The translations under genes were made by a program, and so were the position numbers. This document shows, one piece after another, positions 11,678-20,350 of a stretch of 64,000 nt of DNA; position 1 is the stretch's first letter; the number at the start of each line of letters is the position of its first letter. Origin of the DNA: Bryopsis sp. KO-2023 (Eukaryota; Chlorophyta; Ulvophyceae; Bryopsidales; Bryopsidaceae); contig BSYQ01000005.1 in NCBI GenBank assembly GCA_030272585.1, positions 3,558,501 through 3,622,500 on the forward strand. Reading direction: 5' to 3'. The notes under the pieces are model-generated. The model was not told the origin of the DNA and made no database searches. It saw only the letters and a list, made by a program, of their open reading frames with translations.

Positions 11678-11908
11678 AAGTTTGTGTTCAGGTGGTTGGC
11701 TGTTGGAAGCCCCTACCATTGCGTGTTCGTGTCGACGCGACACTGGGTTGCCGTTTGATTTATGATAAAAATGAAATAAAACTGATCAGCGGAATTAACA
11801 AGCCAACAGAACAAACGAACCAACCTTGGTTACAAAAATAATATTTCAATTTTTCATTCAGTCAGTCATTAATCATAAAATTCAATTATGAAGTCCCCCC
11901 CCCCTTAG
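11678..11908. other. AT-rich 3' flank
   Basis: No gene is seen. The stretch lies between the inverted repeat unit and the stop of the next minus-strand gene. Confidence 0.4.
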
Positions 11909-12973
11909 CTAACTCCCGCCTGCCTCCCCCCCCTCCCCCGGCTGACCTCCCTGTGCCTCCCCCCCCTCCCCCGGCTGACCTCCCTCTGGCTGACCCCCCT
12001 CCCCCGGCTGACCTCCCTGTGCCTCCCCCCCCTCCCCCGGCTGACCTCCCTCTGGCTGACCCCCCTCCCCCGGCTGACCTCCCTGTGCCTCCCCCCCCTC
12101 CCCCGGCTGACCCCCCTCTGGCTGACCCCCCTCTGGCTGACCCCCCTCTGGCTCATTCCCCTGCCCAACGGTGAAAAAAACACCCGGTAGAGTTTTCGGA
12201 TCCACAAGTGGATCCCCTCCCACCACCATCCCCACCTTCCTGATCTCCATCGCTCTCCCCTTCTCCCTGTAGATCTTTGAGATCTGGTTTGCAAGGCGGC
12301 GGGTTTGTGGGATCGGAGACCTCTCGCAAAGGAGGCAGAACGGCGGCTCGTGCACTCCGATTCTCGGTGCTGCCATGGCCTCGGGGAAGAACGCGCGGCG
12401 CACAGTCTTCGTTGGGGTGACCTCGAGTGTCTGGGTCAGCCAGAACTTGTCCCGGCAGAGGGCATTCTCACAAACGATGTGAGCGTCGCAGAACTTCACG
12501 GCCATGCCGTTGAAGCTGCCCCCCGCCGGCCTGTCCGATTCACCCTTCTTGCAAAAGATGCAAGCAGCCGGGGTGATACATGGGGTGTCCGGGGTGCGCC
12601 TCGGCTGGTGCGGCCGCGTGTCCTTGCGGGCTCTTTTCCGTCTCCTTGACGGCTCCTTCCCTGTCAATCCCCTCCGCCTTATCGGTAGCTCCGCCTCCGC
12701 CTCCTCCTCCGCCCCCGTCTCCGTCTCGGATCCCCGTGTCCGTTTCTGACGTCTGCTCGGACCCTCTGTGTCCCCACCCTCCTGGAATTCATCCATATCC
12801 GCCCCCCCTTCCCAACGTTCCTCTTCCTCCTCTTCCGTCCAATCCTCCTCGTCCAGCGTCTCCATCACCGACTTTTGGATCCTCTTCAAATTCCTCCTCT
12901 CCTTTGTTGCCCTTCTTTTCCATTTCTCCACCTCTGCCCTCAATCGTTCATTTTCTTTTTTCAATGCGTCCAT
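11909..12973 (-). CDS. coiled-coil / cysteine-rich protein with GGQPxEG repeat tail
   Basis: Single-exon gene, 354 residues from the ATG at 12973 (MDALKKENERLRAEV). The frame is open upstream, but that part is not protein-like. Residues about 1-45 form a charged coiled coil, followed by an acidic and then a basic linker. A cysteine/histidine domain has the pattern C-x2-C ... C-x2-H-x2-C ... C-x2-C (CIFC, FCDAHIVC, CLLC), and looks zinc-binding. The C-terminus is a tandem GQPEGGQPGEGGEA-type repeat encoded by a short DNA repeat. The same overall design and the same C-x2-H-x2-C spacing recur in the plus-strand protein at 14866-16491, so the two are probably diverged relatives. The gene lies between the inverted repeat unit and the eight-unit array, as expected for cargo of a mobile element. 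Function is unknown. Confidence 0.6.
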   Translation of the reverse strand: MDALKKENERLRAEVEKWKRRATKERRNLKRIQKSVMETLDEEDWTEEEEEERWEGGADMDEFQEGGDTEGPSRRQKRTRGSETETGAEEEAEAELPIRRRGLTGKEPSRRRKRARKDTRPHQPRRTPDTPCITPAACIFCKKGESDRPAGGSFNGMAVKFCDAHIVCENALCRDKFWLTQTLEVTPTKTVRRAFFPEAMAAPRIGVHEPPFCLLCERSPIPQTRRLANQISKIYREKGRAMEIRKVGMVVGGDPLVDPKTLPGVFFTVGQGNEPEGGQPEGGQPEGGQPGEGGEAQGGQPGEGGQPEGGQPGEGGEAQGGQPGEGGQPEGGQPGEGGEAQGGQPGEGGEAGGS

Positions 12974-13165
12974 CCCGCACACGCACGCTCTTACTCTCTC
13001 TCTCACAACCACACACACACACCCAACCAGCGACAGGCAGCAACCGTTCAAAAAAAAGCGGAGAGCGAAAAAAAGAGCGTGCGTTTTGAGGCCAAAACTG
13101 CGTTGTTTCAATGCTGACACTGCTCCTCAGAGTCTTTTCGCTCGTCGCCTTCATCAAGTGAAATG

Positions 13166-14590
13166 ACAATTAGCGGCAAAAGAGCGGCACTTTCATTGGA
13201 ACTGTGTGTCAAAACCGAACCTCACCGTGCCACCGCCTCTTGTTGGCGGCACAGAAAGAGGCACAGGCAGCGGCACACAAAGAGGCAACGACCACCAGTG
13301 AAGCGCGATTGGTTTTCCGTTATAAAACAATTTAATTCATCTCCATAAATTAAACTCAGCGGCAAAAGAGCGGCACTTTCATTGGAACTGTGTGTCAAAA
13401 CCGAACCTCACCGTGCCGCCGCCTCTTGTTGGCGGCACAGAAAGAGGCACAGATAGCGGCACACAAAGAGGCAACGACCACCAGTGAAGCGCGATTGGTT
13501 TTCCGTTATAAAACAATTTCATGCATCTCCATAAATTAAACTCAGCGGCAAAAGAGCGGCACTTTCATTGGCACTGTGTGTCACAACCGAACCTCACCGT
13601 GCCGCCGCCTCTTTTTGGCGGCACAGAAAGAGGCACAGAAAGAGGCACACAAAGAGGCAACGACCACCAGTGAAGCGCGATTGGTTTTCCGTTATAAAAC
13701 AATTTCATGCATCTCCATAAATTAAACTCAGCGGCAAAAGAGCGGCACTTTCATTGCAACTGTGTGTCAAAACCGAACCTCACCGTGCCGCCGCCTCTTG
13801 TTGGCGGCACAGAAAGAGGCACAGACAGCGGCACACAAAGAGGCAACGACCACCAGTTAAAACAATTTCATGCATCTCCATAAATTAAACTCAGCGGCAA
13901 AAGAGCGGCACTTTCATTGCAACTGTGTGTCAAAACCGAACCTCACCGTGCCGCCGCCTCTTGTTGGCGGCACAGAAAGAGGCACAGACAGCGGCACACA
14001 AAGAGGCAACGACCACCAGTGAAGCGCGATTGGTTTTCCGTTATAAAACAATTTCATGCATCTCCATAAATTAAACTCAGCGGCAAAAGAGCGGCACTTT
14101 CATTGCAACTATGTGTCAAAACCGAACCTCACCGTGCCGCCGCCTCTTGTTGGCGGCACAGAAAGAGGCACAGACAGCGGCACACAAAGAGGCAACGACC
14201 ACCAGTCAAGCGCGATTGGTTTTCCGTTATAAAACAATTTCATGCATCTCCATAAATTAAACTCAGCGGCAAAAGAGCGGCACTTTCATTGCAACTGTGT
14301 GTCAAAACCGAACCTCACCGTGCCGCCGCCTCTTTTTGGCGGCACAGAAAGAGGCACAGACAGCGGCACATAAAGAGGCAACGACCACCAGTGAAGCCCG
14401 ATTGGTTTTCCGTTATAAAACAATTTCATGCATCTCCACAAATTAAACTCAGCGGCAAAAGAGCGGCACTTTCATTGCAACTGTGTGTCAAAACCAAACC
14501 TCACCGTGCCGCCGCCTCTTGTTGGCGGCACAGAAAGAGGCACAGACAACGGCACATACAGAGGCAACGACCACCAGTAAAGCCCACCTG
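13166..14590 (+). repeat. eight-unit 186-bp tandem array
   Basis: Units begin (AGCGGCAAAAGAGCGGC) at about 13172, 13358, 13544, 13730, 13893, 14079, 14265 and 14451. The period is 186 bp except one unit of 163 bp, which lost the ATTGG segment. Each unit has an 8-bp stem (GTGCCGCC/GGCGGCAC) and, in nearly all, the string ATTGGTTTTCCGTTATAAAA, a CCAAT-like box next to a TATA-like box. The array sits directly upstream of the plus-strand gene at 14866. Confidence 0.95.
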
Positions 14591-14865
14591 CATTGTCGTC
14601 AATCACACAGTTTTCACTGAAATCAATCAAACAAACAAACAAATTTCAATACTTGGATCAAAACTGGACAACCTGTAAAATTGGTTCATTGGTTGTTGTG
14701 TAGCGTCCCGTCACAAACGGCCTTCAACTAGAAAGCGTACTAGACTTAGCGGAATAAAAACCCCGGCGACCTTCATGGTTCATTCTTGTTTTTGTTGTTA
14801 CCGACCGTCCCTGCCTTTGAAATCCGTTGACCAAACACAAAACACACAAAACACACAGTAACACA
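14591..14865 (+). promoter_or_regulatory. probable promoter and leader of the 541-residue protein
   Basis: A TATA-like GGAATAAAAACC lies at about 14750-14761, about 105 nt before the ATG. The start codon is in the context CACAATGG. No other feature is seen. Confidence 0.35.
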
Positions 14866-16491
14866 ATGGCGAGTATTCAAGATGTTATGGCGATGATGAA
14901 GGAAGTCACTGATCGTGAAAAAGCTGAAGCCACAGAGAAGGCGGCGGCCGCGGAAAGAAAGGCGGTTGAGGCGGAAAGAAAGGCGGTTGAGGCGGAAAGG
15001 AAGGCGGTTGAGGCTGAAGGAAAGTTGGCGGCGGCGGAAGGAAAGGCGGTTCAGGCTGAAAGAATGTTGGAGGCGGCGGAAGGAAGGGCGGTTGAGGCTG
15101 AAAGAAAGTTGGAGGCGGCGGAAGGAAAGGCGGTTCAGGCGGAAGGAAAGTTGGAGGAGGTGGCAACTAAGTTGGAGGAGGTGGAAACTAAGTTGGAGGA
15201 GGCGGAATCAAAGTTGGAGGCGGCGGAAAGAATGGGGGGAGAAAACAGAACGGACGAACTCCAGAGAACAAATGAAATGCTGAGAAGACAACTCAGAGAC
15301 CATGTCATGGCAGTGTCGGTTGCGAATCGGCAGTCCCACGACCTCTGGGCGCATCTTCAGAGGATGAAAACGGTGGCGGAGACGATGAAGGAAGATTTCC
15401 GGAGAGTGACAAACAATGCGTTCAAGATGATCCACGAAGTGGTGGAAGAACCGATGCCAGTGCAAGCCCCAAAACCTGTTCGCGTCATACTGACCCTCAA
15501 CGAAGATTCAGCGCCTGGAGGAAGTCGTCCCGACACAGCGTCTGATCGTGTCAACACGCCTGATGGTTCAATCTCCCAAACAAGAGTTGTGGACAAGGGT
15601 TCAAGCCGACGGTTTGCTCCGCCAAATCCAGCGCCGCTGTTTCCACCGCCGCCAAAAGTTCGGCCGTCAATTGTTCCAGAATCGGCTGGAGGTGATGTTG
15701 GGTCAACATTGCTGGGGGGCACCGACGATCTGGGTGGAGGGGCCACGGACGATCTGGGTGGAGGGGCCACGGACGATCTGGGTGGAGGGGGCACGGATGA
15801 TCTGGGTGGAGGGGGCATGGACGATCTGGGTGGAGGGAACGAGGACGATATGGAAACTGGGGGACATCAGGATGTTGGACGAACAGACACAGACGTTGAC
15901 ACAAGGACGGACAAGGGGGGAATGGACGATCTGGAAAGTGGGGAACACCAGGACGTTGGACGAACAGACACAGACGTTCCCACGAGGACGGAGAATGAGG
16001 AGGCGCGTGGAACGAGGACGAAAAAAAGGACTCGTACGACTTGTGATGACGACTCTAAGCCTCGCTCTACTCCGAATCCAATATGCCCATGCTGCAACGC
16101 GTCGACGCGACCTCCCCGTGATGATTATGACAGAATTATTTCCTGTCAGCGGCACTTGACGTGCGTCACGCACAACGCAGGCCTGCGGATCGCTGAAAGG
16201 GCAGCCCTGTATCACGCTGAACACGGGAAATGGGCCACGGACTGGGAGTTGCTGACAAACGTGCGTGGTAGCACGGGTGGCGAGGTGTGTCCTGTTCAGC
16301 CCTTCGATAAGCCGTTCGAAGTGTGTCCGTGCTGTTACAAAAAGGAAGTCGGGCGAAAGTGGGGAGGGTCCTTGAAAAAGGTGGTCAGCGACTGGAACGA
16401 GCTGTACTACCGAGAATCGAAGCTGGCGCCACCCAAAGTCCCGAGGGGGGCGAAGAAAATTAAAAAAAGCGACCAACAGGGTCAGCAGTGA
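14866..16491 (+). CDS. coiled-coil / cysteine-rich protein with DDLGGG repeats
   Basis: Single-exon gene, 541 residues, starting MASIQDVMAMMKEV. Residues about 15-150 are a long heptad-like coiled coil of AEGKLEAAE/AERKAVE repeats. A helical region follows, then a linker containing five DDLGGGxxT/M repeats and two copies of a DVGRTDTDV motif. The C-terminal domain has CPCC ... SCQRHLTC ... CPCC, that is C-x2-C, C-x2-H-x2-C and C-x2-C. The same pattern occurs in the minus-strand protein at 11909-12973. No known family is recognised; zinc binding and DNA or protein contact are inferences. It sits just after the eight-unit repeat array and converges on the KDZ transposase gene, so it is probably an accessory gene of the mobile region. 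Confidence 0.65.
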   Translation: MASIQDVMAMMKEVTDREKAEATEKAAAAERKAVEAERKAVEAERKAVEAEGKLAAAEGKAVQAERMLEAAEGRAVEAERKLEAAEGKAVQAEGKLEEVATKLEEVETKLEEAESKLEAAERMGGENRTDELQRTNEMLRRQLRDHVMAVSVANRQSHDLWAHLQRMKTVAETMKEDFRRVTNNAFKMIHEVVEEPMPVQAPKPVRVILTLNEDSAPGGSRPDTASDRVNTPDGSISQTRVVDKGSSRRFAPPNPAPLFPPPPKVRPSIVPESAGGDVGSTLLGGTDDLGGGATDDLGGGATDDLGGGGTDDLGGGGMDDLGGGNEDDMETGGHQDVGRTDTDVDTRTDKGGMDDLESGEHQDVGRTDTDVPTRTENEEARGTRTKKRTRTTCDDDSKPRSTPNPICPCCNASTRPPRDDYDRIISCQRHLTCVTHNAGLRIAERAALYHAEHGKWATDWELLTNVRGSTGGEVCPVQPFDKPFEVCPCCYKKEVGRKWGGSLKKVVSDWNELYYRESKLAPPKVPRGAKKIKKSDQQGQQ

Positions 16492-16647
16492 GCGAGTATT
16501 TTGGGGTCTTTCCGTTTCTTTATTTCCCCTTCTTTCTTCTTCTCTTTTATTCATTGTTTTAACTTTGGGGTTTGTTAATATATTGCTACATTCACTTTTT
16601 AAACTTGGGTGTTTTTCTGTTGTTTGTTTGTTTGACCTTCGGATTCA

Positions 16648-16770
16648 TAAAGTCTTACAAAGAAAACCGGGGCAACATGTCCGTCAGGGCCACCAGATAA
16701 AAGTTCATAAAGTCTTACTTACAAAGAAAACCGGGGCAACATGTCCGTCAGGGCCAGCAGAAAAAAGTTC
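16648..16770. repeat. tandem direct duplication of about 60 bp
   Basis: The segment AAAGTCTTACAAAGAAAACC...GGGCCACCAGA at about 16648-16705 recurs at about 16710-16765 with a short TTAC insertion. The second copy covers the stop codon of the transposase gene. Confidence 0.8.
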
Positions 16771-19275
16771 ATCCGGTTTTCATTCATGCCTTTGAAAACA
16801 CTCTTTAAAGACGATATAACGCTGAACCGCTCCTCCGCAATTGAAGTGTTCACCTCCTCCAAATCCGGGTACCGGTACGGATTAGACTCCAGTAGACACT
16901 TTTTTCCTGTATGATGTGTCACGAAGTGGAAGTGATCGACCACCACCACTGTCTGCTCCGCTAAAGTTCTCAGCATCGCAGGCGCCGACTCCTTCCGAAT
17001 GGGGTTGTCGAGAAAAGCCTTTAAATGACATCCATTGTCATACGCCACGAAGAGCTTGTCGCCCGTCTTTCCTTCATAACGTGGCTGGTGTGCCTTGAAC
17101 AACGTCATCAGGTAGTGCGTAACTTGCGTCAGACTTTCGCTCCCAATCAGTTCTATGGGTGGGAAGGGGAAACCGCAGTGATGAAAGGCAAACAATGTTC
17201 CTGCGGTTCGACCTTTTCCGACGTGCGAAAAGTCCCTTATGGAACAAAGCTCTGGAAGCGACTCTACTCGACGTCTATCCTCTTCATCACCGACATCAGA
17301 CGTCGTCAATACGCGTATGGTTCTCTCGATCTCCAAAATCCGCTTCGTTTTCTTCTTGCCATCTCGCCCAACGTTGTTCCTTTTTTTATGGGACCCAGCG
17401 TGCCTTGTCCTTAAATCATTTGGTAATTCGATATTCATATCAGCATGCACCTGCCCTGTGTCACCATTTTTTTTCTTCATGGCCTCCCTGAACATTTTCA
17501 TTGCCTCCGCAAACTTCGACAACACTTCGACTCGTTGTCTTTGTGAGATTGAAGACTTGTTTACCACCGCTTTTGTGTCCTTCGTTATAGCGCCACAAGC
17601 GAGTATTGTCATGGCAGCTGCCTGGAGCTCCTCAGGGAACAGGTTTTCGATTGGTTCCTCGGTGGGATCTTCGTACCCGGCCCACTTCACGGTGACCAAG
17701 ACTTTCGATTTAACCTTCCTCGCTGAAAGGATTTCTTGTACCACGTACATGTCGTCTTCGAGTTCAACGAGTCCCTGACTCTTCGATCTGGTTCTTTGGT
17801 AGATAGCCTGAGAGATCTCCGCCTCAACCATTTCCCGCTCCTCTTCAATTCCCGAATCAGCCGAGGAAACATACGAACATCCTTCATCATCAGTACAAAT
17901 ACCGGTCGTGTCTGGTGCACCCTCTGCCGTTCCAAAATGCGTCGAACAGAAGCCATTCATCCCGCGGACTGGAGACGACGAACAGTACCCACCAAGACAT
18001 CTGTGACCAAAACAAAAACTAGTGAAAGTGGTGTTGGTGAATCCAAGATGAAGTGTGACGAAAACTCAAACGTTCTCAAATCAACAAAACTATCAAACGC
18101 TTTCTTTAGATCGTGGAAAAAGCACACGCTTACCTATGGAAACCTTTGGGGTCCCCGAGTGCATCTTCTCCTCTGTGTAAGCACCTCATTCGATGAAGTT
18201 TAGCGTTTCCGTCGATAATAATCGCTTTTCCACAGTTCGAATCTCGGCATCTAAGAGGGTGGTCATGTGAAGCCCGTAGTAGAAAACGGAAAATATGGGG
18301 GTGCGCCACTGCAACTAGTTCGTCCACATTTTGGGGTACCGATATAGGTTCCTCGCCGAATACCTTCCGCAACATCTCCAACGCCTTCCATAACAGCCAG
18401 CCCTCGATGAACCTTTGTCTGGAGAGCTGGTTTCTGTCCGTGTGCCTTCGCCGGCGTCGTTCTTCCACGGGAGACTGTTGCGTTCTGTTCGTTCTCTGGA
18501 GTTTGTAATCTTCGGTGCTTTCGAAACGCGATAGGGCGCCTCTTGAATAGTTCACAAAATCGACGAATGGATCCATTCCAGCCCTTGCCCGCATAAAAAA
18601 CCCTTCAAAACTCTTCAGAAGATCGTGGTGTATAAGCGTTTCCCCGCGAACACTCGTTTGCAAAAAATCATTCACATCGGAACCCCGATAAGGCGTAAAT
18701 GATTTTCTGTTGTGGTCCTTGAAGTATCCATGAAGCATATACACCGTCCCACATGCTTCACATTCCTTCCTGAACAGGGTCACTCGGTTGCACTCGGACA
18801 GGGAATACTTCCACGCGTCCCGTCTGTGAATGACGGGTTTCACCGTCCCACCGCACGCGTCCACCACGCACCTGGATATCTACACGCACGGGGTTGGTAC
18901 CAGGTGTTAATGCACCTGTGCACTCAGGTAAAGAAACGGGACTAATAGAATCAAGTTTACCTTTGGGGACACGTAGCCGTTGGTAAGTGGGGTAGACGCC
19001 AATACCATTTCGTTGGGGGTCGGGACGTCCACAAAAGCAGCAACACACTTCAGGCCTTTTTCAATCACAGACCAATCATGGTTCATGTGCACGGCGGTCT
19101 CTTTCAGTATTATCATGGTATGCGGGTCGTTCCTCCCAAGACGAACATACTGCTCCCAATACTTCCATGTTCGTCCGACATTTGCACCATCACCACAATA
19201 CTCTTGTAGCGCTAGACGAAGATACTTGCGGGATTGTGTCAGCTGCTCGCTTGCAGCAAGCTCTCGAGAACTCAT
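16719..19275 (-). CDS. KDZ-type (Kyakuja-Dileera-Zisupton) transposase with chromodomain
   Basis: Three exons: 18961-19275, 18134-18879 and 16719-18000, all in phase, 780 residues. KDZ hallmarks are visible. A cysteine-cluster segment ends in a CGKAIIIDGNAKLHR motif. A second cluster (CLGGYCSSSPVRG ... FCSTHFG) spans the exon 2/3 joint. The C-terminal catalytic region contains YDNGCHLKAFL, VVVDHFHFVTHHTGKKC and NTSIAEERFSV, the places where this RNase-H-fold family carries its acidic residues and H...C motif. A chromodomain (YVVQEILSARKVKSKVLVTV, then KWAGYED) lies near residues 420-465, before the catalytic part, as in retroelement integrases that target heterochromatin. The gene is intact, so recent activity is possible. 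It sits between two 186-bp repeat arrays, which may hold its binding sites. Confidence 0.8.
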
Positions 19276-19526
19276 TGTTCCTGAAACGGCTACTGTTTGT
19301 TTTTCATAGAAACTCTGAACGATCTGGACGGACTGAAAGGATACTTACTGTTTACAAGTACTTCGATACAACATATATATATATGAACCAAGTGTACCGC
19401 CCATTCTAATGGTCCCTGGACGGCATGTAAGCCGATCGTACAGGGCCGCGGAAGCAGGGTTTTGCAGTCATTTCCTTGCACAACTCGGGGGATCTTCTGT
19501 CACCGTTAAAGGCGTTTAAGGTTTAA
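19276..19526. promoter_or_regulatory. upstream region of the transposase gene
   Basis: A long alternating TA tract (about 19372-19383) lies about 100 nt upstream of the transposase ATG and is a plausible TATA element for the minus strand. No coding frame is supported. Confidence 0.35.
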
Positions 19527-20194
19527 AATTGGTTTTCGGTTGAAAATAATTTAATGCATCTCCATAAATTAAACTCAGCGGCAAAAGAGCGGCACTTTCA
19601 ATGCAACTGAGTGTCAAAACCGAACCTCACCGTGCCGCCGCCCCTTTTTGGCGGCACAGAAAGAGGCACAGACAGCGGCACATAAAGAGGCAACGACCAC
19701 CGGTGAAGCCCGATTGGTTTTCCGTTCTAAAACAATTTAATGCATATTTAATATTTAATACAATTTAAACTCAGCGGCAAAAGAGCGGCACTTTCAATCC
19801 AACTGTGTGTCAAAACCGAACCTCACCGTGCCGCCGCCTCTTTTTGGCGGCACAGAAAGAGGCACAGAAACAGGCACACAAAGAGGCAACGACCACCAGT
19901 GAAGCGCGATTGGTTTTCCGTTATTAAGCAATTTAATGCATCTCCATAAATTAAACTCAGCGGCAAAAGAGCGGCACTTTCAATGCAACTGAGTGTCAAA
20001 ACCGAACCTCACCGTGCCGCCGCCTCTTTTTGGCGGCATAGAGAGAGGCACAGACAGCGGCACACAAAGAGGCAACGACCACCTGTGAGGCGCGATTGGT
20101 TTTTTGTTATAAAGCAATTTAATGCATCTCCATAAATTAAACTCAGCGGCAAAAGAGCGGCACTTTCATTGGAACTGTGTGTCAAAACCGAACC
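19527..20194 (+). repeat. second 186-bp repeat array, about 3.5 units
   Basis: Same unit and orientation as the 13166-14590 array but more diverged, with AATGCAACTGAGTG variants and a degraded spacer near 19740. The last unit is cut after AACCGAACCTC. The ATTGG-N8-TATAAAA element is partly mutated here. Confidence 0.9.
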
Positions 20195-20350
20195 TCTTCG
20201 AAACTTCGAATTAAACAGAAACCGTTACAAAACAACAGCGAACTCAGTCCCCATAATATACCCCAGCCTGGGTATCCGAAACGCCATCCTGCAGCACCCC
20301 TCACGAACTGAAACCCACGACTCACTCGCCTGCCACCCCAGACCGCACGA

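Noticed and set aside
11953-12174. Proline-rich plus-strand ORF
   Set aside because: Antisense reading of the glycine/glutamate repeat tail of the minus-strand coiled-coil protein.
13166-14590. Possible CRISPR-like array
   Set aside because: Units are long, contiguous tandem copies without unique spacers, and the genome is eukaryotic.
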